A stretch of DNA of 8,187 bases from positions 1 through 8,187 of the forward strand of contig JAAZDR010000175.1 in the NCBI GenBank assembly GCA_012512705.1, written 5' to 3'. Below are positions 1-5,660 of this stretch, one piece after another (positions within the stretch are counted from its first letter, which is position 1; every line of letters starts with the position of its first letter). The notes beneath the pieces are model-generated. The model ran no database searches, was not told where the DNA came from, and saw nothing but the letters and a program-made list of their open reading frames with translations. Both the position numbers and the translations under genes were made by a program. The stretch is from Bacillota bacterium. Lineage in GTDB: Bacteria; Bacillota; Dethiobacteria; DTU022; JAAZDR01.

Positions 1-241
1 ACACACCAATGGAAAAACCGAATCCGCTCCCTAAAAGCATGCCAATAATGACCCGGAAAAAACTAGCGAAGAAATTAGGCAACAGAATTCCACTGGCAAA
101 TAATAAATTGCCGAATTCCTTTACAACTGTGGAAAAAGGAGGGTATAGCTGGTTGCCTGCCAGCCTCGCTGCCGCTTCCCAGAAGGCTATAAAAATTATT
201 ACCGGGATTGTGCCTGCAAGGGAACTGATTGTTTTGCGCAT
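1..241 (-). CDS. ABC transporter permease, SsuC/TauC-like (N-terminal part, cut by window edge)
   Basis: The frame opens with ATG at 241-239 and runs open for 80 codons to base 1, where the window ends; the rest of the gene is missing. The start reads MRKTISSLAG, followed by a hydrophobic segment (about residues 9-20, ending in FIAFWEAAAR), then QLYPPFSTVVKEFGNLL, a soluble stretch, and a second hydrophobic segment beginning near residue 62 (RVIIGMLLGSGFG). This 'FWE ... PPFSTV ... F ... SFFRVIIGMLLG' pattern is typical of the N-terminus of inner-membrane permeases of the nitrate/sulfonate/taurine ABC importer class. The RBS AAGGAG (253-248) lies six bases before the ATG and overlaps the stop codon of the substrate-binding protein gene, so the two are almost certainly co-translated parts of one importer. 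The ATPase gene would be expected further left. The substrate is unknown. Confidence 0.85.
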   Translation of the reverse strand, partial: MRKTISSLAGTIPVIIFIAFWEAAARLAGNQLYPPFSTVVKEFGNLLFASGILLPNFFASFFRVIIGMLLGSGFGFSIGV

Positions 242-251
242 TATTTTCTCC

Positions 252-1274
252 TTACCTTTTAGCGATTATTTCTTCTGCCGGGAAAGCTTGTTTAATGTAG
301 CCAAGTTCATAAACATAATTGATCACCTGCTGAATATGGTCGGAATCAATTGCGGTTGTATAGTCTAAATTTTGCATTGACTGTTCGATAACCGCGGAAG
401 TCGCAGACAAACTGTCCTGCCCCTTTGCGATTTGGTCGAGGTCAATATCCTCCAGGGTATCTTTAAGAACATTTAGTTTATCAGCGACGATAGCAGCGGC
501 TTCCCGGGGATGCTCATTAATAAACCGGCAAGCCCGATCTGTTATCCTATAGAGTTCTTCACTCTTTTCCGGGTTATTGATGTAAAAATCTTCGGTGACG
601 ACAAGAACGCTTCCCTGCATATCAGGCCAGAGATCCTGTCCTTTAATAATCATTTCATAATTCCCGTTCTCCGCCGCCAGGCTGGCAAAATGTTCAGGAA
701 CTAAAATTGCCTCCACCTGTCCGGTAAAAAGAGCAATGACCTGCTGGGCAGGGTTCATCCTCACCACTTTCGACAAAACTTTTTGCCGGTCCAGGCCATG
801 AAGATCAATAATTTTGTTCAGCAAAATATCTACCGTACTCCCTTCACGAACGCAGCCGATTTTTACCTCTTTTTTCTCCAAATCCTGTAAAGTTTTAATC
901 TTGCTTGTATCTACAACCATTCCGTATCCATATTTATGCGTGCCGCAGAGAATCTTTAACGGAACATTCCCGTTAGCATAAGCGTTAATTGCCGGAATCA
1001 GGCAGATATAAGCGGCATCGATCCTGCCCTGGGTTAGCGCCCCTGAGAGGGCCACCCCTGTTGCATAAGCGTCAAAGGCCCCTTCCGCAGAAAGTTCCCC
1101 GGTTTCCTGTGCTACAAATACCGGAGCAGCATGAGTATTGTATTCTACCGCCATGCGGATCACATCTGTCTGCGGGCTGGATTGGGTTTCTTCATTATTC
1201 TTACCTGTACAAGCAGTCAGTAGGAGAAGTAACGACAGCAGAATTATGGTAAGTATAAATCTCTTTTTAATCAT
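252..1274 (-). CDS. ABC transporter substrate-binding lipoprotein, NMT1/SsuA-like
   Basis: A 340-residue protein with a lipoprotein signal: basic MIKKR, a hydrophobic core at residues 6-20 and the lipobox LTAC with the lipidated Cys22, so the mature protein should sit on the outer face of the cytoplasmic membrane. After a polar linker (about 23-36) comes a periplasmic-binding fold of the NMT1/THI5/SsuA type. Supporting stretches are IRMAVEYNTHAAPVFVAQ (39-56), the 'ALTQGRIDAAYICLIPAINAYANG' region (79-102), KIGCVREGSTVDILL (138-152) and the C-terminal helical part with INEHPREAAAIVADKLN. Such proteins bind small organic ligands (sulfonates, pyrimidine precursors, nitrate) for import. The ATG overlaps the yqeB stop as ATGA, with AAGGAGG at 1289-1283 eight bases upstream, so translation is coupled to yqeB. 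The ligand cannot be read from sequence; given the operon, a purine or other hydroxylase substrate, or a Mo/Se/S source, is a guess. Confidence 0.88.
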   Translation of the reverse strand: MIKKRFILTIILLSLLLLLTACTGKNNEETQSSPQTDVIRMAVEYNTHAAPVFVAQETGELSAEGAFDAYATGVALSGALTQGRIDAAYICLIPAINAYANGNVPLKILCGTHKYGYGMVVDTSKIKTLQDLEKKEVKIGCVREGSTVDILLNKIIDLHGLDRQKVLSKVVRMNPAQQVIALFTGQVEAILVPEHFASLAAENGNYEMIIKGQDLWPDMQGSVLVVTEDFYINNPEKSEELYRITDRACRFINEHPREAAAIVADKLNVLKDTLEDIDLDQIAKGQDSLSATSAVIEQSMQNLDYTTAIDSDHIQQVINYVYELGYIKQAFPAEEIIAKR

Positions 1275-2107
1275 CGCGGAATCCTCCTTGTTTTGAACGG
1301 CACTGAAAGTTGCCTCCTGCGGCTCAAATAGAGAATGCTTTCCAAAACCCCGCCGGCAACGGCCCGTGCCTTGTCAGAAATCGTAAAGCAGTGCTCACGT
1401 TGGGCGCGGGGATCAACATCGCCAGCTTTCATTCCTTTTTTTACCTTTAGCCCATCATGCAGGAGACCCCTTAATACACCGTCTATCTGTGAGCGTATCG
1501 GCTGCCCATCTACAAAAGCTACTACCTCGCCTTTTTTCACCGTTTCACCGATCCTTCGAGACGCTTTAAAGATCCCGTCACAGGGGGCCTGAAGCAGCCG
1601 TTCGATCGTAAAACCGCCTATATCACCGGGGATCCCTGTGTTTGGTATTGCTTCGCCCTCATAAATCACCCTCCCCATATAGTGACCGCGGGCTGTCTCC
1701 ACAACTGCATGCACATCTATGCCAGCATGATATCCGGGGCCTAGAGCAACTACTAATGGGGCCATCCCTTTATCCACACCGCTATTTCTCTTGGAAAGCG
1801 TCACTTCAATAAATACGTCTGGACTGAGAATTGGGAGGCTTTCCAATGTCGGATCAACAATTACCGGAACCTCTCCTGCTGCCAGGACTTCAAACGCCTG
1901 GACAGGATCTGTCAAGCAGCGGGCACGGACACCTTCAACCTCCCATTCTCCCTTAAAGACAGCCTCGGCAAACGATACCGTACGGCGCACTACTGTTGGT
2001 TTCTCCTGTTCCGTTAGGACTACCTTAAAACCTGACCGGTAAAGGCGGTGCGCCACACCGGTAGCCAGATCCCCGGCTCCCTTAATCAGCACAAAGCGCG
2101 GAAGCAT
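1271..2107 (-). CDS. yqeB: YqeB family selenium-dependent molybdenum hydroxylase accessory protein
   Basis: A 278-residue protein with the features of the YqeB family, a marker of selenium-dependent molybdenum hydroxylase systems (E. coli YqeB and the E. faecalis equivalent). The N-terminus VLIKGAGDLATGVAHRL (6-22) is a Rossmann-like nucleotide-binding motif. The middle holds the family-like VVALGPGYHAGIDVHAVVET region (about 119-138). The C-terminal third, with APCDGIFKASRRIGETVKKGE, GQPIRSQIDGVLRGLL and GLKVKKGMKAGDVDPR, resembles a biotinyl/lipoyl-like beta fold, followed by HCFTISDKARAVAGGVLE. Its exact biochemical role is not established; it is thought to help make the selenium-modified cofactor. 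The ATG at 2107 is preferred over the in-frame ATG at 2113, because the RBS AGGAGG (2121-2116) lies eight bases before the former and only two before the latter. It follows xdhC directly and overlaps the ABC binding-protein gene by four bases. Confidence 0.9.
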   Translation of the reverse strand: MLPRFVLIKGAGDLATGVAHRLYRSGFKVVLTEQEKPTVVRRTVSFAEAVFKGEWEVEGVRARCLTDPVQAFEVLAAGEVPVIVDPTLESLPILSPDVFIEVTLSKRNSGVDKGMAPLVVALGPGYHAGIDVHAVVETARGHYMGRVIYEGEAIPNTGIPGDIGGFTIERLLQAPCDGIFKASRRIGETVKKGEVVAFVDGQPIRSQIDGVLRGLLHDGLKVKKGMKAGDVDPRAQREHCFTISDKARAVAGGVLESILYLSRRRQLSVPFKTRRIPR

Positions 2108-2115
2108 CGGCATCC

Positions 2116-2121
2116 CCTCCT
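2116..2121 (-). promoter_or_regulatory. Ribosome binding site that decides the yqeB start
   Basis: AGGAGG overlaps the xdhC stop codon (TAG at 2122-2120). It is two bases from the ATG at 2113 and eight bases from the ATG at 2107. The spacing strongly favours initiation at 2107, giving a protein that begins MLPRFVLIKGAGDLATG. Confidence 0.75.
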
Positions 2122-2908
2122 ATTCTTTTTTTTGGGCATAGCGAACCTGTAATATCTCAGCGATAATACTAACCGCGATCTCCGCTGGGTTCTTACCGCC
2201 AAGCTTTAAGCCGATCGGTGCATACACTTTGTTGAGGAGCTCTTCTTTAAAACCCTTGCTGCGCAAATTATCAAAAACCGTTTTAACTTTTTCCCTGCTC
2301 CCGATCATACCAAAATAGGCAGCTTCGGAATCGAGCACCTTTTCCAGTGCTTCTTGATCGTACTGATGCCCTCTGGTAACAATTACAATAAAAGTGTTTG
2401 CTGAAATCTCATATTCTGCCAGCGTCTGTTCAATGTTGTTTACAATTAAACGGTCTGCTTCTGGAAAACGCTCCTTGTTGGCAAAGTCTTCCCGGTCATC
2501 GACCACTACTACTTGAAAGCCGAGCATTTTCCCCAGCTGGGAGAGGTATTGAGAAATATGGCCGGCACCGGCAATCAGCAGCTCTGGTGCGGAGAACAGT
2601 GGTTCAATGAATACAGAAACCTCACCTCCACAGACCATTCCGAGGCCAGCAGCATCATCTGCTTTTAAACGATACTCGAAAAAATTGGGCTTCCTGCTGA
2701 GAATGGCCTGCCGAGCCTCTTCAATAACCTGTGCCTCCAGCTTCCCCCCTCCGATGCTGCCTTGTATCGTCCCATCGGCGTAAACGAGCATCTTTGCGCC
2801 CACCCTAACCGGTGTCGAGCCTGCAGCTCTGATGACTGTTGCTAGGGCGGCAGGCTTATTATCTTTTAAACACCGGACAGCTTCTTCTAACAGCGTTCTA
2901 GATTCCAT
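2120..2908 (-). CDS. xdhC: XdhC/CoxI family molybdenum cofactor insertion and sulfuration chaperone
   Basis: A 262-residue protein of normal length for the XdhC/CoxI family. In well-studied relatives (Rhodobacter capsulatus XdhC) the protein binds the molybdenum cofactor, promotes its terminal sulfuration by a cysteine desulfurase and hands it to the apo-hydroxylase in the cytoplasm. The N-terminal XdhC domain shows AGSTPVRVGAKM (29-40), SIGGGKLE (51-58) and MVCGGEV (91-97), whose Cys93 is the conserved cysteine. The C-terminal Rossmann domain shows LLIAGAGHIS (110-119), VVVDDRE (134-140), VTRGHQYD (177-184), FGMIGS (199-204) and PIGLKLGGKNPAEIAVSI (231-248). The ATG directly abuts the stop of the molybdopterin-binding gene (TAGATG), with a GGGGG RBS about 11 bases upstream. 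Here it probably acts on the hydroxylase encoded upstream, possibly with selenium rather than sulfur; the selenium part is inferred from yqeB. Confidence 0.93.
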   Translation of the reverse strand: MESRTLLEEAVRCLKDNKPAALATVIRAAGSTPVRVGAKMLVYADGTIQGSIGGGKLEAQVIEEARQAILSRKPNFFEYRLKADDAAGLGMVCGGEVSVFIEPLFSAPELLIAGAGHISQYLSQLGKMLGFQVVVVDDREDFANKERFPEADRLIVNNIEQTLAEYEISANTFIVIVTRGHQYDQEALEKVLDSEAAYFGMIGSREKVKTVFDNLRSKGFKEELLNKVYAPIGLKLGGKNPAEIAVSIIAEILQVRYAQKKE

Positions 2909-3961
2909 CTAATTAATACCCCCTTTACCAAAAGAACAGTGCGGATAGCTGCATTTTTGGCAGCTGCGGCAAAAACCACCATGCCCAAGAGCAGCAAGAT
3001 CTTGAGCAGTAGGACGTTCACCGACCAATAAGCGCGGCAGTACAAGATCAAATATTGTCGTACGAAAATACATCCCACAAGCTGGCACGCCGACGATCGG
3101 CAGACGACCATGATAGGCGAGTAAAAACATCGCCCCCGGAAGCACCGGGGCACCATATTTTTCCACATTGGCACCGCTCAAGCGAATACCGCGCGGGGTC
3201 ACATCGTCCGGATCTACAGACATCCCGCCGGTAACAGCAACAAGATCTACGCCTTCGGCAATAAGCTCTTTAATCTTGGAGGCAATGAGCTCGGGCTCAT
3301 CAGGGGCATAAACAATTTTCGGTTCTTCTAAGTTAAAGGAACGCGCCTTTTCCCTCATTACCGGACTAAAGGCATCCTTAACCCTGCCCTCGTAAACCTC
3401 ACGACCGGTAATAAGCGCTCCAAGTTTACAGGAACGGTATTGACGCACCTCTACTAAAGGCGCCCCTTCACGGCAAATTTCTTCTGCCTTAGCTACTGTC
3501 TGCTCATGGACAACTAAAGGGATCACCCGCGTACCCGCAACCTTGTCGCCTTTTTTGACCGGTGTATTGTTGTGTAAAGTAGCCATAATCACATCCGGCA
3601 GGCTATTTAATTGCTGCAGCGCTTGAATATTTATTTTCAGCAGACCGTCAGTTAAAGCAATTAATTCAACCTTTCCCTCAGAAGGGCCCTTAAGTTCAAG
3701 TCCTTTTCCCGTCGCTGCTTCTGCTATACGCTGACCAGCCTCGTCTTCATGAACATCCCCATCCTCAAGCTGAAGTGAGTAGATATGTTCCTTGCCAATC
3801 TCCAAAAGCAGAGGGATATCCTCTTCCTTGATTACATGCCCTTTTTTAAAAGCCGGACCCTTTGAACCACCTTTGACAATCCGCGTTATATCGTGCGGAA
3901 TAATCATACCGACTGCTTCTTCAGTTTTTACACAAGTAAGTTTAATTGCCCACACCCCCAT
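2909..3961 (-). CDS. MoeA-like molybdopterin-binding protein with C-terminal cysteine cluster
   Basis: A 350-residue protein. The N-terminal part (about 8-165) resembles the flanking domains of MoeA-like proteins (EEAVGMIIPHDITRIV, AFKKGHVIKEEDI). The MoaB/MogA-type molybdopterin-binding domain starts at GALITGREVYEGRV (171-184) and includes DLVAVTGGMSVDPDDVTPRGIR (229-250, the GG-containing binding loop) and PIVGVPACGMYFRTT (278-292). After the fold ends comes a tail with Cys331, Cys334, Cys337 and Cys342 (CRSCQKCSYPHC), a possible metal or Fe-S site. It may insert or hold Mo or pterin for the hydroxylase; whether it replaces or only supplements housekeeping MoeA is unclear. The ATG at 3961 is chosen because AAGGA (3972-3968) sits six bases upstream. 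A TTG at 4012 in the same frame would put the coding start on the -35-like element and the operator, so it is rejected. The gene is the first of the second transcription unit. Confidence 0.88.
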   Translation of the reverse strand: MGVWAIKLTCVKTEEAVGMIIPHDITRIVKGGSKGPAFKKGHVIKEEDIPLLLEIGKEHIYSLQLEDGDVHEDEAGQRIAEAATGKGLELKGPSEGKVELIALTDGLLKINIQALQQLNSLPDVIMATLHNNTPVKKGDKVAGTRVIPLVVHEQTVAKAEEICREGAPLVEVRQYRSCKLGALITGREVYEGRVKDAFSPVMREKARSFNLEEPKIVYAPDEPELIASKIKELIAEGVDLVAVTGGMSVDPDDVTPRGIRLSGANVEKYGAPVLPGAMFLLAYHGRLPIVGVPACGMYFRTTIFDLVLPRLLVGERPTAQDLAALGHGGFCRSCQKCSYPHCSFGKGGIN

Positions 3962-3967
3962 CAGCTT

Positions 3968-3972
3968 TCCTT
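3968..3972 (-). promoter_or_regulatory. Ribosome binding site of the molybdopterin-binding gene
   Basis: AAGGA lies six bases before the ATG at 3961 and supports that start over the in-frame TTG at 4012. It is 10 bases from the end of the palindrome at 3982. Confidence 0.65.
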
Positions 3973-3981
3973 GAGTATGCG

Positions 3982-4005
3982 CGTTATATCTTACTACATA
4001 TAACG
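3982..4005. promoter_or_regulatory. ModE-like molybdate-responsive operator (perfect palindrome)
   Basis: CGTTATAT, eight bases, then ATATAACG: an 8-bp perfect inverted repeat over 24 bp. Half-sites, spacing and total length match the ModE operator as known from the E. coli mod and related promoters (CGnTATAT...ATATAACG type). It lies 20 bases upstream of the start codon of a molybdopterin-binding gene. ModE bound to molybdate usually represses, sometimes activates. The position between and over -35/-10-like elements suggests control of the downstream unit by molybdate. The match is by eye; no modE gene is in the window. Confidence 0.75.
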
Positions 4006-4012
4006 GTCGCAA
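3983..4012 (-). promoter_or_regulatory. Candidate promoter overlapping the operator
   Basis: TTGCGA (4012-4007) and TATAAC (3988-3983) are separated by 18 bases, a plausible sigma-A pair of moderate quality. Transcription would start a few bases before the RBS, giving a very short leader. The palindrome covers the spacer and the -10 element, which is an arrangement expected for steric repression. Confidence 0.4.
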
Positions 4013-4030
4013 AAAATAAAAACAAATTTA

Positions 4031-4036
4031 ATTATA
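4031..4036 (-). promoter_or_regulatory. Candidate -10 box (TATAAT) of an alternative promoter
   Basis: A perfect TATAAT faces the molybdopterin-binding gene, but no good -35 is found 16-19 bases upstream. If used, the operator at 4005-3982 would lie about 20 to 40 bases downstream of the start point, where a bound repressor could act as a roadblock. In such AT-rich DNA a chance match is quite possible. Confidence 0.35.
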
Positions 4037-4075
4037 AAATTTTTTTGTAGATACTAATGAATAAATTCTATAAGC

Positions 4076-4103
4076 AAAAAATTTTTCCTGCTTGTAAAAA
4101 GCA
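4076..4103 (-). terminator. Weak candidate terminator after the desulfurase gene
   Basis: TGCTT, a five-base loop and AAGCA (4103-4089) form a short stem, followed by GGAAAAA and a run of six T (4081-4076). The stem is weak and the T-run does not follow immediately, so termination here is uncertain. Some read-through into the second unit is possible. Confidence 0.25.
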
Positions 4104-4130
4104 TTTATTTTATTTATTTCATTAAGGAAG

Positions 4131-5288
4131 CTAGCGGCTTGATGAAATGATCTCCATTGCCTGCAGTGCCTGATCTATGTCCGCGTCAGTGTTAAACCGG
4201 CCGAGGCTAAAGCGTATTGCCCCTTGTTCGTCTGTGCCCAAGTCAGCGTGAACAAGAGGAGCACAATGCAGGCCTGTTCGGACAGCAATCGCAAAATCCC
4301 CATCCAAGATACTGCCCACATCCTCAGGTGCCATTCCCTCCACTATACAGGTAAGCACCGGTACATCGCACTCTGTGGGTTTAGGGCTGTAAATTTTTAC
4401 TCCAGGAAGGGTGCTCAATCCCTCATATAGGCGCTTTATCAAGGCCATCTCCTTCTGATGGGCTTGTTCAACCCCTTCCTTTTGCAAATAATCTATCCCC
4501 GCTGCAAGTCCAAAAATACCAAGGACGTTAAGTGTGCCAGCTTCTAATCTATATGGATAGCTTTGAGTATGGAAAAGGCTGCGTGACTCAAATCCAGTTC
4601 CGCCAAATCGAGTAGTTTTAACGTCTAGTTCAGGAGAAAGAACCAACCCACCGATGCCGCTGGGCCCCAACAGCGCTTTGTGGCCGGTAAAAGCAACAGC
4701 GTCTACCCCCCATTTGCTCATCTCCACTGGAACGTGTCCTGCACTTTGGGCTGTATCAATTAACAACGGGATGCCGTATGCGGCAGCTACTTCCGCAATT
4801 TTAGCTACAGGCTGTACAGTGCCCAGAACATTGGAGGCTTGGGTGCAGACTATTAATTTGGTGTTTGGTTTTATAGCCTTTTCAATGCTTCCCACACTGG
4901 CTTTGCCCCACTGGTCAAAGCCAACCAGATCGACCTCTATGCCAATTTCTTTCTGTAAATGGGATAGCGGTCGCAGCACGGAGTTATGCTCGAGTCGTGT
5001 AGAAATCACATGGTCGCCTTTATTAACTAGACCCTGAATGGCCAAGTTAAGGGCATCCGTGGCATTAGAGGCAAAAATAACCCGCTCTGGGTCAGAAGCA
5101 CCGAAGAAATTAGCAACCTTTTCTCTAGTTTGAGAGACCAGCTCAGCAGATTCCATCGCCAGATCATAACTACCCCGACCGGGGGAAACCCCCAGCCGGG
5201 AATAGTTATCGATCATTTTTTCTAATACTTCTTGGGGTTTAGGAAACGAGGTAGCCGCATTATCTAAATAGATTAAACGGTTGTCCAT
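4131..5288 (-). CDS. Cysteine desulfurase family class V aminotransferase (possible selenocysteine lyase role)
   Basis: A 385-residue PLP enzyme of the NifS/CsdB superfamily that would release sulfur (or selenium) from cysteine (or selenocysteine) as an enzyme-bound persulfide or perselenide. Visible landmarks are YLDNAATSFPKP (7-18), FASNATDALNLAI (72-84), LEHNS with His101 over the PLP ring, LLIDTAQSAGH (175-185) with Asp178 and Gln181, TGHKALLGPSG with Schiff-base Lys204, and VRTGLHCAP with catalytic Cys342 in the mobile loop. The sequence resembles the subfamily linked to selenium-dependent molybdenum hydroxylase loci in Firmicutes. It starts nine bases after the TusE-like gene; AGGTG (5299-5295), overlapping the previous stop codon, lies six bases from the ATG. 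The Cys342 codon is an ordinary Cys codon, not UGA. Role inferred from neighbours: S or Se donor for cofactor maturation. A general housekeeping role is less likely given the operon. Confidence 0.92.
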   Translation of the reverse strand: MDNRLIYLDNAATSFPKPQEVLEKMIDNYSRLGVSPGRGSYDLAMESAELVSQTREKVANFFGASDPERVIFASNATDALNLAIQGLVNKGDHVISTRLEHNSVLRPLSHLQKEIGIEVDLVGFDQWGKASVGSIEKAIKPNTKLIVCTQASNVLGTVQPVAKIAEVAAAYGIPLLIDTAQSAGHVPVEMSKWGVDAVAFTGHKALLGPSGIGGLVLSPELDVKTTRFGGTGFESRSLFHTQSYPYRLEAGTLNVLGIFGLAAGIDYLQKEGVEQAHQKEMALIKRLYEGLSTLPGVKIYSPKPTECDVPVLTCIVEGMAPEDVGSILDGDFAIAVRTGLHCAPLVHADLGTDEQGAIRFSLGRFNTDADIDQALQAMEIISSSR

Positions 5289-5297
5289 TTATCACAC

Positions 5298-5642
5298 CTA
5301 CAAACAAGCTTTAGGATTGGGAAGACCTGCAATACGGCGAGCTCCGTATTTGATTCCTCCAGGAAATAATGCTTCGATTTCGAGCATGCTTATTTTTGTG
5401 TCCTTTGCTAACTGCCTATTCAAGGGAGCGCGCCCATTTTCAAAATAGAACTTACGCATATAGTTTATCACTTTCCAGTGTTTTCCCTGGAGTTCCTCCA
5501 ACCCTTGTTCGCGTGCTATAGCCTCAGCGATCTCTTTGCTCCAGTCTTCGGGATTCCAGAGAAAGCCTTCTTGATCAACAAGCAGCTTACGGCCTGCAAA
5601 ATAACCGTACCTGGATCCGCCACGAGTAGGCTGGTTGTCCAT
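5298..5642 (-). CDS. TusE/DsrC family sulfur-relay protein with a single cysteine
   Basis: A 114-residue protein. The core matches TusE/DsrC: LLVDQEGFLWNPEDWSKEIAEAIA (20-43), HWKVINYMRKFYFENGRAP (55-73) and the C-terminal arm GGIKYGARRIAGLPNPKACL. Cys113, next to last, is the only cysteine and corresponds to the persulfide-carrying CysA of the family. Arg102 occupies the place of the second DsrC cysteine (CysB), so the trisulfide chemistry of dissimilatory sulfite reduction is not available; TusE-like sulfur transfer is more likely. The first 17 residues (Gly/Arg/Tyr-rich) are extra compared with usual TusE. The RBS is weak (GAG close to the ATG), so the exact start is less certain. It lies between the hydroxylase gene (18 bases) and the desulfurase gene (9 bases). 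No tusA, tusBCD or dsrAB is seen. A role carrying S or Se from the desulfurase to the Mo cofactor is inference. Confidence 0.88.
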   Translation of the reverse strand: MDNQPTRGGSRYGYFAGRKLLVDQEGFLWNPEDWSKEIAEAIAREQGLEELQGKHWKVINYMRKFYFENGRAPLNRQLAKDTKISMLEIEALFPGGIKYGARRIAGLPNPKACL

Positions 5643-5660
5643 TTTCTCGATTAATATATT

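Larger units (their letters stand above)
4013..4130. other. AT-rich intergenic spacer between the two transcription units
   Basis: This 118-base non-coding stretch is strikingly AT-rich compared with the flanking genes. Together with the leader down to 3962 it is the only sizeable gap in the window. It holds a weak hairpin with a T-run and a TATAAT box. No small gene, RNA gene or riboswitch is recognisable in it. Confidence 0.7.

Noticed and set aside
9..368. Open plus-strand frame of 119 codons at the left edge
   Set aside because: It lies antisense to the permease start and the end of the binding-protein gene, both clearly supported on the minus strand, and its product resembles nothing.
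2108..2113. First of two in-frame ATGs as the yqeB start
   Set aside because: It is only two bases from the AGGAGG core; the second ATG has normal eight-base spacing.
2887..3174. Minus-strand frame of 95 codons overlapping the molybdopterin-binding gene and the start of xdhC
   Set aside because: It is an out-of-frame reading of the C-terminal region of the real gene, with a low-complexity hydrophobic and Cys-rich product.
3962..4012. N-terminal extension of the molybdopterin-binding protein from TTG at 4012
   Set aside because: It would place coding sequence over the palindrome and a -35-like element; the ATG at 3961 has a proper RBS and gives a family-like N-terminus.
4013..4130. Riboswitch or small RNA (for example a Moco riboswitch) in the AT-rich spacer
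   Set aside because: The stretch is too AT-rich and lacks long paired stems; only a weak five-base-pair hairpin is visible.
4654..5037. Open plus-strand frame of 127 codons inside the desulfurase gene
   Set aside because: Antisense shadow of a gene whose catalytic residues are all present; no RBS and no recognisable product.
5280..5642. Shared MDN start of the TusE-like protein and the desulfurase as a sign of duplication
   Set aside because: The similarity is limited to the first three codons and does not extend further; chance is enough to explain it.
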